DNA of 64,000 nucleotides from an uncultured Spirochaetales bacterium (GCA_949293335.1 CASFDA010000005.1:62001-126000); one strand, 5' to 3'; numbered from the stretch's first letter, positions 40,743 through 50,669 are shown. The notes: generated from the letters alone by a model not told the origin. A program made the numbers and translations.

Positions 40743-41341
40743 CCTACAAACCTCCTGATCTCCTCAAGGAAAGAAGGATAATCCACAAACACCTTCAGAT
40801 CAGGCCTCTCCTTCACGATATTCTCTGGCGGACGGAATAGGACTCCCACATCCGCAGCATCTATCATCGAAAGATCATTATAGCTATCACCGGAGGAGAA
40901 GACGCGGCAATTGAGACTTCTGAAGGCCTCCACTGCTTTTCTCTTTCCATCCTCCTGCCTCATCACAATATCCTTTATGAAACCATCGTCATCCACAATG
41001 AGCGAATTGCAGAGCATAAACGGATATCCAAGCTTCTCAAGAAGTGGCCTTGCGAACTCTACAAATGTATCGCTAAGGATAACAACTTCCGCAAGACTCT
41101 CCACTTCATAGAGGAAATCCGCAGCACCCTCAAGCGGAGAGAGAGTACTGATCACATCCTGTATATCAGAAAGCCTTAGGTTGTTTCGTCTCAGGATATC
41201 CATCCTGAATTCCATCAGCTTTCTGTAATCAGGTTCATCTCTCGTCGTCCGCTTCAGCTCCTCTATGCCAGTTTTTCTGGCAACGCCTACCCAGATTTCG
41301 GGAATGAGCACACCTTCGAAGTCCAAAGATACTATATTCAT
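40739..41341 (-). CDS. thrH: ThrH-type phosphoserine phosphatase/homoserine phosphotransferase
   Basis: The product is a 200-residue HAD hydrolase. Motif I, where most HADs have DxDG, here reads SLDFEGVLIPEIW, the ThrH form DxEG in which the second Asp is replaced by Glu. Motif II is ILSDTF, and motif III/IV is SSGDSYNDLSMI. ThrH releases serine from phosphoserine and can move the phosphate to homoserine. It lies 37 bases downstream of the TRAP permease gene on the same strand, but a functional tie to that transporter is not evident. Confidence 0.85.
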   Translation of the reverse strand: MNIVSLDFEGVLIPEIWVGVARKTGIEELKRTTRDEPDYRKLMEFRMDILRRNNLRLSDIQDVISTLSPLEGAADFLYEVESLAEVVILSDTFVEFARPLLEKLGYPFMLCNSLIVDDDGFIKDIVMRQEDGKRKAVEAFRSLNCRVFSSGDSYNDLSMIDAADVGVLFRPPENIVKERPDLKVFVDYPSFLEEIRRFVG

Positions 41342-41378
41342 AAGTTCCTCATCTTAATAGCAGGCATCACCATTTTCG

Positions 41379-43364
41379 TCAATCGAGATAGCTCATCATT
41401 TCCTCATTCTTCTTAGTTGCTGTGAAGAAGAGGAAAAGCACTATAGCGACAATTATCACAAGTCCGATCGTGTCACTGACCGTACCTGGATAGACAAGCA
41501 ACAGTCCGCCGACTCCAATTATACAGCGCAGAATGAAAGGAACAGGACGCCACAGGAAGCCATTTAGGGCTGTTGCGATCGCAAATATTCCAATAAGCGC
41601 AGATATCGTGATCTGAATCACCTCTATAGGTCCTGAGACATTGATCAGAAGCATAGCAGGATTGAGCGCAAAGACAAACGGAACTATGAATGCCGCAATG
41701 GCAAGCTTAGTAGCTGTCAGTCCAGTCTTCATCGGATTAGCCTTCGCAATTGCCGCACCAGCGTACGCGGCCAGAGCCACAGGCGGTGTTATATCTGCAA
41801 CTATTCCAAAATAGAAGACGAAGAAGTGCGCTGCAAGTTTCTCGACGCCTAATGAGGGATCCATAAGAATCGGGGCACACGTCGCAGCCATGATACAGTA
41901 GTTTGCAGTCGTAGGAACACCCATTCCAAGAACAATACAGCAGAGCATCGTCAAAACGAGAGCAATGATCACCTCTCCCGATGAAAGAGCAACAATTGCA
42001 GCAAGAAGCTTGGAAGCCAGACCCGTTACGGTGATGCATCCCGATATTATTCCGGCAATCGAACAGGCGACAACGACTGTAATCGATCCCCTCGCTCCTC
42101 CCTCAAGTGCATCGAAAAAGCGAGAAAGAGTAAGCCGTTCTCTTTTGTTGAATATACCGACTATGACAGCAACCGCGATTGAAATAGCAGCCGAATATGC
42201 CATCGTATATGTATTTGAAGAGACGAGATAGACAAGGACAACAAGTGGAAGCAGGAGGTAAATCTCCTTGACTAGTTCCCTTGCGCGAGGAAGATCCTTC
42301 TTGTCAATGCCTTTCATTCCCACTCTCTTGGCCTCAAGGTGGACAGCAATGAATATTCCTGTGAAATAAAGGATAGCTGGGATGATCGCCTTCATAGCTA
42401 TCGTACTGTAGGCCTCTCCCGAGAACTCTGCCATCAGAAATGCGGCTGCACCCATTATCGGAGGCATTATCTGACCTCCGGTAGAGGCGGCTGCCTCTAC
42501 TGCTGCGGCAAATTCAGGCCTGTATCCCATCCTCTTCATCATAGGAATTGTTATTGAACCAGAACCCACAGTATTCGCAACGGAAGAACCTGAGGCCATG
42601 CCCTCAAGGGCGCTTGCAACGACAGCAACCTTAGCTGGACCTCCAGTAAAACGTCCGACTGCGCAGTTCGCGAAACGGATGAAGAAATCCGCAACTCCAG
42701 TCCGTTCGAGGAAATACCCGAAAATGATGAACAGGACGATGTACTTGACGCAGACCTGCACCGGAGAAGAGAAGATTCCGTTTGTCGTATAGAAAAGTGT
42801 CCTTATAACACGAGGAAGACTGAGTCCAGTTAGAAATGTATAGAGCAGCAAGGCACCTGCGACACAAAGTATCGGAAGGCCGACACAACGTCTGCAAAGC
42901 TCTACAAGAGAGAGGATCGCGATAAGACCAACTATCATATATAGCGGACTCTGCATGATTCTCGCAGACAGCCTTATTACCGTCATGGCATTGATGGCAT
43001 AGAAGAAGAAAGAACCTGAACCGATGATCATGATGACCACATCGTACCAAGGTATGTGATTCACCCTTTCAACGCCCTTCTTCACAGGGAATGTAAGATA
43101 TCCCATCAGTACTATGAGTCCCAGAAAGATCGAATAACGCCTTTCCGGCAACGTCGTCAGAAATACGGCATCGACTATTGCATAGAAAGCAAAGCCCACC
43201 ATCAGAGTACGCACGAGGATACGCGGAAGCCCCTCATAGATGCGGACATTTGACTCACGGTCATATTTCTTCATGACCGCATTGACATCTTCCATCGTTC
43301 CGACAGAATCATCGAATACTTCAACTTTTTCGTTTTCTTTATCCAATAGTATATCTCCTATCAA
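41379..43364 (-). CDS. TRAP transporter fused 4TM/12TM permease (TAXI type)
   Basis: This 661-residue membrane protein fuses the small (DctQ-like) and large (DctM-like) TRAP permease subunits, as in TAXI systems. Typical pieces are the GSSVANTVGSGSITIPMMKRMGY and GGQIMPPIMGAAAFLMAEF loops and GMGVPTTANYCIMAA. Na+-driven uptake of a carboxylate or amino acid is usual. The binding-protein gene is 55 bases upstream, separated by a strong hairpin (43375-43398). Confidence 0.94.
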   Translation of the reverse strand: MIGDILLDKENEKVEVFDDSVGTMEDVNAVMKKYDRESNVRIYEGLPRILVRTLMVGFAFYAIVDAVFLTTLPERRYSIFLGLIVLMGYLTFPVKKGVERVNHIPWYDVVIMIIGSGSFFFYAINAMTVIRLSARIMQSPLYMIVGLIAILSLVELCRRCVGLPILCVAGALLLYTFLTGLSLPRVIRTLFYTTNGIFSSPVQVCVKYIVLFIIFGYFLERTGVADFFIRFANCAVGRFTGGPAKVAVVASALEGMASGSSVANTVGSGSITIPMMKRMGYRPEFAAAVEAAASTGGQIMPPIMGAAAFLMAEFSGEAYSTIAMKAIIPAILYFTGIFIAVHLEAKRVGMKGIDKKDLPRARELVKEIYLLLPLVVLVYLVSSNTYTMAYSAAISIAVAVIVGIFNKRERLTLSRFFDALEGGARGSITVVVACSIAGIISGCITVTGLASKLLAAIVALSSGEVIIALVLTMLCCIVLGMGVPTTANYCIMAATCAPILMDPSLGVEKLAAHFFVFYFGIVADITPPVALAAYAGAAIAKANPMKTGLTATKLAIAAFIVPFVFALNPAMLLINVSGPIEVIQITISALIGIFAIATALNGFLWRPVPFILRCIIGVGGLLLVYPGTVSDTIGLVIIVAIVLFLFFTATKKNEEMMSYLD

Positions 43365-43374
43365 GAGAAAATTA

Positions 43375-43398
43375 GGGGGCAGTTACAAGAATGCCCCC
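43375..43398 (-). terminator. Intercistronic hairpin between TAXI binding protein and permease
   Basis: Stem GGGGGCA/TGCCCCC (7 bp, perfect) with a 10-base loop, followed on the minus strand by TAATTTT. It probably acts as a partial terminator or mRNA stabiliser so that the binding protein outnumbers the permease. Confidence 0.65.
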
Positions 43399-43419
43399 AG
43401 AATCAAATGTGAAAAAACT

Positions 43420-44382
43420 TTATTTTACGCTAACCTCATACCCCTTCTCTGCGAAATACTTTGCAGCACCAGGATGGTAAGGTATGTTGCTTACACTTGT
43501 TGCGAAATCAAGATCAAGCTCATTGCCCTTGTCATGACTCATCGCAAGACTCTCTTTGTTTTCGAAAATACCAGAAACAATGTTGTAGACATCATCTTCA
43601 GATACGCTGTCATTTGCGATGATCACAGCGCCAACTGCTACAGTCTGGCAATCCTCTGATGTGTTATATACGCTCTTCTCGATCGTATATGGGGTGTAAT
43701 AAGGAGAATTCTCGATAAGGATGTCTATATGTTCCTGATCAAAGCCTACGAGATATACCTTGTTTGTACTTGCAAGGGTGGATACTGCAACAGTTGGGGC
43801 TCCTGCGACGATGAACGCAGCATCGATCTTTCCGTCCTGAAGAGAGTCCACACTATCGCCAAAACTCTGGTATGTCGGGCGGATATCACTCTCTGTAAGG
43901 CCATATGCACCTAGGACATCAAGAGCGTTGTAATATACTCCAGAACCAGCAGAACCAATGGAAACTGTCCTTCCTTTCAGATCAGCAATGCTCTTGATCT
44001 CCGGATTGAGCGTAATAACCTGAACCTGTTCAAGATACAATGCTGCGACTACGGAGAAATCGGAAATGGCATTCCCCTCAAAAAGGTTTGTACCATCATA
44101 AGCGTAGCTCATGACATCAGTCTGGACAAAACCAAGCTGATACTCACCCATGTCCATCATCTCAATATTGTCCTGAGATCCATTGGAAACTACTGCTGTC
44201 ACATCTGTATCTGTAGTAGTTGAGATCTTCTGGGCAAGTACACTTCCAAAGCCATAATATGTGCCCTGATCTCCGCCAGTTCCAAACTGGAGCGTGGAGC
44301 TTCCCGTCTCGTTTGCTCCGTTGGCAAAGAGAGGTACAAAAGAAATGGCAAGTACCATAAGAATCACGACTAATTTCTTCAT
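43420..44382 (-). CDS. TAXI-family TRAP solute-binding protein
   Basis: The 320-residue periplasmic binding protein has a signal peptide (MKKLVVILMVLAISFVPLFA). The TAXI pattern is clear: LQFGTGGDQGTYYGFGSVLAQKIS near the start, VSIGSAGSGVYYNALDVL in the middle. It hands substrate to the fused permease next door; the ligand is unknown. GGAGG precedes the ATG. Confidence 0.94.
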   Translation of the reverse strand: MKKLVVILMVLAISFVPLFANGANETGSSTLQFGTGGDQGTYYGFGSVLAQKISTTTDTDVTAVVSNGSQDNIEMMDMGEYQLGFVQTDVMSYAYDGTNLFEGNAISDFSVVAALYLEQVQVITLNPEIKSIADLKGRTVSIGSAGSGVYYNALDVLGAYGLTESDIRPTYQSFGDSVDSLQDGKIDAAFIVAGAPTVAVSTLASTNKVYLVGFDQEHIDILIENSPYYTPYTIEKSVYNTSEDCQTVAVGAVIIANDSVSEDDVYNIVSGIFENKESLAMSHDKGNELDLDFATSVSNIPYHPGAAKYFAEKGYEVSVK

Positions 44383-44559
44383 AACTTCCTCCTTTTTTCA
44401 GGATCAGGGAAAACATTTCGAGCAATATAATTCAAAAAAGAATCAGAAAACTTTCATTAAACTGGCTTTCCCCAAAGCTTTGATTGGATTTAATTTTCTG
44501 TTTTAATCAGCTATATTGTCAAGTTAAAGGGAAAAAACTACCTTTCCAAAACTAGTCTT

Positions 44560-45714
44560 TCAGTTCGGATTTCTCCCTTCTGGCATCTCAAAATCGTCTT
44601 TTTGTTCATTGTTTTTCTCTTTTCGCCTCTTCCTTTTCTTTTCCTCATCCCTCTGTACTTTTCCAGTTGAGAGAATGATCGCAACGCTCTTCAAAGAAGG
44701 AATATTTGCCATGAATATCTGCAAAGTGGATGTAAGAGGAACAGCAAGGAACATACCGGGAAGTCCCCAGATATAACCCCAGATCGCAAGAGATACGAGA
44801 ATGACCAATGGAGATATATTCAGCTGCACGCCCTGAAGACGCGGATCAATTATATTCCCAACTATCATCTCAATACTGATCATCAGGACCGATATGTATA
44901 AGATCGTGAGCCATGAAGGAGCAAATTGTATGAATGCCATGATTATCGTTCCTGCAGTCACTATGATGCTTCCTATTGTCGGAATGAAATTCAAGACAGT
45001 TGCAAGAAGTCCCCATGCGAGAGCAAAATCCAATCCCGTAATGATCGCAACAAGATAGAAAAGTATTCCAGTAAGCACACTTATCACAAGCTTGAGGAAT
45101 ATGTATTTGGATATCTGCCTGTTGATCCTCATTGAAAGACGGGCAATCCTGTCTGCCTTCTCTTTCGGTGTTATTGCCATCAATTTCGGTACAAATGACT
45201 GCCTTTCAAGAAGCATGAAAAGAAGATAGACGAAAGTGAGCATCGCATCAGAGAAGATCCCAAGGAGCTTTGATGAAAAAGAAGAGAGACTTGATATTGC
45301 AATTGAATACCAATTTATATCCAGGAAACTGATGATGCTGAAAGTTTCCTCATCTGCATCAAAAAGCGGTGCAATGTGATAACTTATCAGGCGGTCGATC
45401 TCATTCACCCTCGTAGCATAGTATGGAAGCTTCGACAGGAGCATATTGACCACTACGAAAATAACATAGAGGAATAAAGCGGAAACGAGAACGACAAGTA
45501 CAAGCACAAGACATGTTGATACAGTCTTTGGAATTCTTGTCCTGTCAAGCCTATTGAGCAATGGGTTTACAAAAACAAAAAGGAAAAGAGCGACAACAAA
45601 AGGAAGAATCACAGAAGATGTGACTTTCAATATTCCCATGAGAAGAATTACAAGAAACAGTGCAAGCAGATTCCTTATGTGCCTGAGATATATCTCTTCC
45701 CCTTTTGTTTCCAT
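44560..45714 (-). CDS. AI-2E family transporter
   Basis: A 384-residue polytopic inner-membrane protein of the AI-2E/PerM family with about seven or eight helices. Family blocks are a FVNPLLNRLDR-type early loop and the conserved VLNFIPTIGSIIVTAGTIIMAF and GNIIDPRLQGVQLNISPLVILVSL segments. Members are proposed exporters or Na+/H+ antiporters; the autoinducer name reflects one member only. The C-terminus is a charged Lys/Arg/Glu tail. Substrate not predictable. Confidence 0.92.
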   Translation of the reverse strand: METKGEEIYLRHIRNLLALFLVILLMGILKVTSSVILPFVVALFLFVFVNPLLNRLDRTRIPKTVSTCLVLVLVVLVSALFLYVIFVVVNMLLSKLPYYATRVNEIDRLISYHIAPLFDADEETFSIISFLDINWYSIAISSLSSFSSKLLGIFSDAMLTFVYLLFMLLERQSFVPKLMAITPKEKADRIARLSMRINRQISKYIFLKLVISVLTGILFYLVAIITGLDFALAWGLLATVLNFIPTIGSIIVTAGTIIMAFIQFAPSWLTILYISVLMISIEMIVGNIIDPRLQGVQLNISPLVILVSLAIWGYIWGLPGMFLAVPLTSTLQIFMANIPSLKSVAIILSTGKVQRDEEKKRKRRKEKNNEQKDDFEMPEGRNPN

Positions 45715-45719
45715 ATTGC

Positions 45720-46247
45720 GATAGTACTTTCAAGAAGCAATTAATTCAAGTCGCAGAAAAAAACGCTAATCTCTTCTTGCAGAAAACTTTCCGCCAGAAG
45801 ATGGCAAAAGCCATTTTCCTTCCCAATACAAAAAGAAGCGGACACAGTGACAGCGTGAACAAGGAGATGCTTCATAATATTGCTCAAACTCTGGCCAATC
45901 CTCTTTATGTCATGGAATCAAGGACTGTCCCTGGAAGCTATGTGGCAATCTATCCAATCCTGAGTTCGGCAAAAGAAAGAACTCCGGTGATGATCAGTTT
46001 ACTTCCTAATTATGAGAGAAATCACATTGAAGTTAATCTGATTACAAGCTTCTATGCAAAAGATACGTGGAAACAATATCAGAATCTGATTAAAGACGGA
46101 TTATTGTATGTAGATGATCAAAATAATAAGAGGCCGCCAAATTCACTCGGCTCTAATTGCCGGGAAGGGGCGTAACCTCTGCTAGTCCAAACGTACTCTA
46201 CAAACCAGAACTTGTCAAGGAAGGACTTAATCAGAACACAAGCATGA
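45720..46247 (+). pseudogene. MuF C-terminal-like phage domain remnant
   Basis: An open frame with no start codon of its own begins next to the AI-2E gene. Residues such as HSDSVNKEMLHNIAQTLANPLYVMESRTVPGSYVAIYPIL, TPVMISLLPNY and EVNLITSFYAKDTWKQYQNLIKDGLLYV have the order of the MuF-C domain found at the C-terminus of phage head-morphogenesis/toxin proteins. A stop at 46173-46175 interrupts it; the same frame then resumes as PLLVQTYSTNQNLSRKDLIRTQA to a stop at 46245-46247. So it is 5'-truncated and probably broken by a nonsense mutation or paired frameshifts. Family call is from memory of the pattern. Confidence 0.42.
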
Positions 46248-46310
46248 AAAAGGAAAACAAGAAGGACTCTATTCTTGGACAACAGCGCTCTTTGTACTAT
46301 CATTGACCCG

Positions 46311-47039
46311 ATGGACCAGAGTTATCTAGACAGAATCGAAATAGTACTCGTTGACACACAGGATGGGGCTAATATCGGAAGTGTGTGCAGAGCCATGAAG
46401 ACGATGGGGCTTACCCATCTTACTCTTGTCAGCGATAGGAATTACGATGAGAACAGGGTTTTCACATTAGCCCTCCACGCACGTGATATCTACGAGAACA
46501 GGAAAACATTCCACACGATAAAAGACGCAATCAAAGACAGTATCTATGTAGTTGGAGCTACCAGGCGCAGAGGCAAATTCAGAAAAGAAAGCGCACTTTC
46601 GCCCAAACAGCTTGCGGAAAAACTTTCTGTTCTTCCAGAAGGAAAGGTCTCGATACTTTTCGGGCGAGAGTCCGACGGACTAAGGGACGAAGAGGTAGCT
46701 CTCTGTTCCCAGATAGTCACTATTCCTACAAGTGAACTCTTTCCATCCCTCAATCTATCACAGGCAGTTCAGATAATCTCTTATGAGTTGTTCCTATCAT
46801 CCAGAGCCTATCCAAGCGGGATAGTCGCAGTCGATTCAGCAAGAATAGAGAAAGCAGTACGCACCATCTCTTCCTCTCTTGAATCAATTGGCTATTACAA
46901 ATGGGATGAAGAGAAGAAATGGGTAGAGATCTTCATCAAAGATACCCTTTCGAAGGCAGGCTTGTCTGAAAAGGAAATGAAAAGATTTGAAAAGCTCTTC
47001 GTAAAGAGCGCAACGCTAAAAAAGTACAAGGAAGAATAA
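46311..47039 (+). CDS. TrmJ-like SPOUT tRNA/rRNA 2'-O-methyltransferase
   Basis: A 242-residue trefoil-knot (SPOUT) RNA methyltransferase. Motif 1 is GANIGSVCRAMK, motif 2 LFGRESDGL, motif 3 LNLSQAVQIISYEL, the three blocks of the TrmH/TrmJ class. Closest in form to TrmJ, which methylates the ribose at position 32 of tRNAs. It starts at ATG 46311 with no good ribosome site; upstream codons to 46275 are non-ATG and belong to the phage remnant region. A GDPD gene follows after six bases. Confidence 0.88.
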   Translation: MDQSYLDRIEIVLVDTQDGANIGSVCRAMKTMGLTHLTLVSDRNYDENRVFTLALHARDIYENRKTFHTIKDAIKDSIYVVGATRRRGKFRKESALSPKQLAEKLSVLPEGKVSILFGRESDGLRDEEVALCSQIVTIPTSELFPSLNLSQAVQIISYELFLSSRAYPSGIVAVDSARIEKAVRTISSSLESIGYYKWDEEKKWVEIFIKDTLSKAGLSEKEMKRFEKLFVKSATLKKYKEE

Positions 47040-47045
47040 TAAAAC

Positions 47046-47852
47046 ATGCCGTATTTCACATCATTCTTATCCCCTCTTCCGAGGGTGGTCGCACACAGGG
47101 GAGACAGTGAGTTCTATCCGGAGAACACGCTAGAAGCTTTTATATCTGCTCGCGATATCGGGGTTGATGTGATTGAAACCGATGTGCATATCACAAAAGA
47201 TGGGGAGATCGTGATCTGGCACGATCCGACACTTGAGAGAAATACAGACAAAAGTGGCGTAATCGAAGATCACACACTCCAGGAACTCAAAGAAGCAGAT
47301 GCAGGTTTCACGTTTACAAAAGATGGAGGAAAGACATATCCGTTCAGAGGAAAAGGAATAAAGCTTTCAACACTCGATGAAGTTCTCAAGGCCCTCCCGG
47401 ATGAACGATTCAACATCGATCTGAAGAGCAAGGACACAAGAATCGTCGATGCATTCATAGCTGTCATACGGCGTAATCATGCAGAAAACAGGATATGTGC
47501 AGCATCTTTCCATTACAAGAATCTGAAGCTTCTGAGAAAGAAAGCCCCGGACATCCTTACTAGCATCACCACAGTAGAAGTACTATCTCTTGTCGTCAGA
47601 CAAAAGCTCTCTATCCTGCCGAAGGAATTCAAGAGGAAGATAATATTCCAGATTCCAGAAAAGCAGGGAATAAGGATCGTGACAGAGAAATTCATAAAGA
47701 TGATGCATGAAAGAGGTGCGGTCATCATGGTCTGGACAATAAACAGAGAAGAGGACATGAAGAGACTCTTTTCCATGGGCGTTGATACTGTCATGACTGA
47801 CAATCCACGACTTCTGGACAAAGTTGCGAAGGAAATGGGAATAAGAGGATAA
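47046..47852 (+). CDS. Glycerophosphodiester phosphodiesterase
   Basis: The 268-residue GDPD TIM-barrel enzyme cleaves glycerophosphodiesters from lipid turnover to glycerol-3-phosphate. Motifs: AHRGDSEFYPENT (His and Arg-Gly), ETDVHITKDGEIV (Glu, Asp), HDPTLERNT (His). No signal peptide, so the enzyme is cytosolic. It is tail-to-tail with mnmA, touching stop to stop. Confidence 0.92.
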   Translation: MPYFTSFLSPLPRVVAHRGDSEFYPENTLEAFISARDIGVDVIETDVHITKDGEIVIWHDPTLERNTDKSGVIEDHTLQELKEADAGFTFTKDGGKTYPFRGKGIKLSTLDEVLKALPDERFNIDLKSKDTRIVDAFIAVIRRNHAENRICAASFHYKNLKLLRKKAPDILTSITTVEVLSLVVRQKLSILPKEFKRKIIFQIPEKQGIRIVTEKFIKMMHERGAVIMVWTINREEDMKRLFSMGVDTVMTDNPRLLDKVAKEMGIRG

Positions 47853-48926
47853 TTACAATACATCCTCAATTACAGATGAAAGGACAACCATATCACCGAG
47901 GTAGCAGACTGCACTCTGACCAGGGGTGATTGCATTCACTTCCTCAAGGAATTCAATGAGTATTCGTCCGTTATCAAGATGCTTCATCTTTGCTTTCGTT
48001 CCCTTCGAGACTGAACGTACTTTCACTTCATATATCTCATCTTCCGAGAAATCTGCAAAAGAAGAGTAAACTACGTTGCCGCTTATAAGGGCCTTGCGCA
48101 TTGTAAGGCTCCTCGGGCCTACTGTGATTCTATTCATGACAGGATCTATAGAAATCACATATAAAGGTTCAGAATAGGCAACACCAAGTCCTTTTCGCTG
48201 TCCGATAGTATAGTTCCAATATCCCTTGTGGCTTCCAACCTTCTTCCCGTCTGGCAGGACAATATCCCCCACCATTTCCTTCCGGTCCAGAAGGAGAGTG
48301 TAATCGCCACCGAAAAAATCCTGACTTTCCTCTTCATTCTCTTCATGCAGAGAAAGGGATTCGTCTATCCTCCTTACTTCACTCTTCTCAAGTTCGCCAA
48401 GTGGAAAGAGTATCTGTCCAAGTTGCGTTTGACTGAGGCGGGAAAGGAAATATGACTGGTCTTTCTTTCCATCAAGACCTTTCAACAGAGCATGCCTGCC
48501 ATCCATAAATTTTATTCGTGCATAGTGTCCCGTCGCAAAATAATCAAACTTAAGAAGTTCTTTTGCCCGGGAAAGAAATGCACCGAATTTCACTATCGGA
48601 TTGCACCATATGCAAGGATTAGGTGTGCGGGCATTCATGTACTCCTCCCTGAAAGATGAAAGAATCTTTCCCTCGAAGATATCAGAACAGTCAACAAAAT
48701 AATGTCTTATGCCCAGAATTGAAGAAATCCTCTCTATCTTCCTGAAGTCTTTTCCCTTATCAGAGGAATAGCAGCTGTCAGGACTGGCTGGTGCCGGATA
48801 TGGGGAGTTTTCTGATCTGAGTGTCATTGTCGCACCAATGACAGAATATCCTTCTTTCTTCAGCAAGTATGCAGCAACGGCAGAGTCGATGCCACCAGAA
48901 AGTCCAACAAGTACCTTTTTGCTCAC
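47853..48926 (-). CDS. mnmA: tRNA 2-thiouridylase MnmA
   Basis: MnmA puts sulphur on U34 of tRNA-Lys, -Glu and -Gln. The 357-residue enzyme has the P-loop GLSGGIDSA at residues 8-16, the catalytic Cys in NPCIWCN, and the second catalytic Cys in SAVCYLGD near the C-terminus. The expected EEESQDFFG and GQRKGLG blocks are present. Start overlaps the J-domain gene stop by ATGA. Confidence 0.95.
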   Translation of the reverse strand: MSKKVLVGLSGGIDSAVAAYLLKKEGYSVIGATMTLRSENSPYPAPASPDSCYSSDKGKDFRKIERISSILGIRHYFVDCSDIFEGKILSSFREEYMNARTPNPCIWCNPIVKFGAFLSRAKELLKFDYFATGHYARIKFMDGRHALLKGLDGKKDQSYFLSRLSQTQLGQILFPLGELEKSEVRRIDESLSLHEENEEESQDFFGGDYTLLLDRKEMVGDIVLPDGKKVGSHKGYWNYTIGQRKGLGVAYSEPLYVISIDPVMNRITVGPRSLTMRKALISGNVVYSSFADFSEDEIYEVKVRSVSKGTKAKMKHLDNGRILIEFLEEVNAITPGQSAVCYLGDMVVLSSVIEDVL

Positions 48927-50011
48927 ATTTCCTCCATAAGGAATTTATACGCCTCTGTAATTTTCTGTACCTTTTCGTTAGCAAATTCAAGAAACTCATC
49001 GGCAAGGCCATAGGAAGAGATGGTATCTGGGTGGAAACGCATAAGAAGTCTCCTGTAGGCATCCCTGATATCCTCTTTTGTCGCATTCTCATCAAGGCCG
49101 AGGACAGAAAGCGCATTCTTCCTTTTCTCTCCATCTTCCTCTCTCTCTTCTTCGCCCATGGACTTGTCATAGTACCGCAGGAAGAGTTCCCGCTCCTCCT
49201 CTGTGTCCTGAAAGCCATCAGCATAATAATCAAAGTCAAATGGGGTCAGAATACGTCTGTAGTCATCCCCTTCCCTTCTCCTTCGCCTCTTCCTGATCTC
49301 CTTCACAAAACTCTGATTTGCGGGGCTGCTTTGCAACAGATCGATGATCCTATAATAATCTATGAGATCGAATTGCTCGAAAGATGCCTCATAAAGCATA
49401 TATGAAAGCTTTTTGAGATAATCTATGATTGCATGCCTCTTCTTCACGTCGACATCGCTTTTGTAATCCCGGGATCCTAGCTTGAGGGAAGAAAGCAGAG
49501 CAAGATCGACATCAAATGTCGGGAAACATGAGAAGAGCGATATCTTCCCTTCTCCTAGGGAACTGTACTTCAGTGAAAGCACGAATTCGTTTCCAACCAC
49601 AGAAGATAATCCCTTATAGAAAGAGATGACTCCACTTTTATCTCGGACAAACTCAAAATTGTTGATAGGAAGTATGTGCATGATATCCTTCTTCATTGAA
49701 GGAATGACGCGATAGCCAGTCGAAGAAAGGATCGACAATATCTCCTCCATTGTGAATTTCGGACTTCTCTTTCCGTCTATCAGATATTCCCCATTCTCAA
49801 CAGCCTTTTTGAAACGAGAACTGAACAGATGTGTTTCCCTGATGGTAATCCTGAAAAGGCTTCCTGAGAGAACAGCCTCATATTCTTCCCCCTTGCCGCT
49901 TTCTCCCTTTACGGAAACTTCACGTTCATAGAAATAGGCAGCACTCAGATAAACAGGGGAAGATGAGCGCATGAATACATTTCGAAGGTAATTTTCTATC
50001 CTCTCATCCAT
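48923..50011 (-). CDS. Protein with C-terminal J domain
   Basis: 362 residues. The last 70 form a DnaJ domain with the diagnostic RFHPDT (HPD near residues 332-334), flanked by LGLDENATKEDIRDAYRRLL. The first 280 residues match no family I know; they end in an Arg-rich stretch (KRRRRREG). J domains recruit and stimulate Hsp70 (DnaK). A J domain at the C-terminus resembles DjlA, but no TerB-like or membrane part is seen. It is coupled to mnmA. Confidence 0.8.
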   Translation of the reverse strand: MDERIENYLRNVFMRSSSPVYLSAAYFYEREVSVKGESGKGEEYEAVLSGSLFRITIRETHLFSSRFKKAVENGEYLIDGKRSPKFTMEEILSILSSTGYRVIPSMKKDIMHILPINNFEFVRDKSGVISFYKGLSSVVGNEFVLSLKYSSLGEGKISLFSCFPTFDVDLALLSSLKLGSRDYKSDVDVKKRHAIIDYLKKLSYMLYEASFEQFDLIDYYRIIDLLQSSPANQSFVKEIRKRRRRREGDDYRRILTPFDFDYYADGFQDTEEERELFLRYYDKSMGEEEREEDGEKRKNALSVLGLDENATKEDIRDAYRRLLMRFHPDTISSYGLADEFLEFANEKVQKITEAYKFLMEEM

Positions 50012-50058
50012 GAAAACAAATATAGGGCAAATACCAACATTGTAAAATGGATAATCCC

Positions 50059-50427
50059 TTATTCCTCTGTCTGAAGCTTGTAGATGCTCTTTGCTCTAGC
50101 AACAAGATCAGGATGCTCTCCCATATCTTTTGAGATAAGGTAGGCAAGAAACCCTGAAACGGTATTTGAGCAGAGTCCTTCCTTTTTCAGCTCCCCTGCC
50201 CTTATCACACAATAAAGATATTGCTCCTCATAAAAACGTACGCTCGTCACCTTATAGGGCTTTGTACGATCAATCGAGGAAGGTCGGCCTTTTCTGCTCT
50301 TTTCATTGGCAATGGACGGGAAATCCTCAGAAGTGCTTTCTTCAACCTCAGTCTCTTCAGAAAGAAGAACTTCCTTTTCTTTCTTCTCTTTGGCTTTCTT
50401 TACACCTTTATCTTTTTTCTTCCCCAT
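50059..50427 (-). CDS. Hypothetical basic protein, 122 aa
   Basis: A Lys/Glu-rich disordered first half (GKKKDKGVKKAKEKKEKE) is followed by a folded part, KPYKVTSVRFYEEQYLYCVIRAGELKKEGLCSNTVSGFLAYLISKDM, that could be a small DNA-binding fold of ribbon-helix-helix type. That is a guess; no family recognised. Start at 50427 (MGKKKDK) is preferred to the frame start at 50442. Confidence 0.5.
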   Translation of the reverse strand: MGKKKDKGVKKAKEKKEKEVLLSEETEVEESTSEDFPSIANEKSRKGRPSSIDRTKPYKVTSVRFYEEQYLYCVIRAGELKKEGLCSNTVSGFLAYLISKDMGEHPDLVARAKSIYKLQTEE

Positions 50428-50669
50428 TTCATGCCTCCGCATCAGATATGATCATACATCAGGAAAAAATAGTTTTAAATAGCTTAACTAAAAAATACAT
50501 AAGTCATGAGTTATTAGAATTATATCAAATATAATATTCCAATTTAACAATCTTATATTGAGAATAAAAATAGCATATGCCAAAAAAGATTTTAAGAATC
50601 TCAAAATTCTCTATCTGGAGGAATTATTCTTTCTTTTACATATTTTATAATTACTGTTGGAGAATTAAG

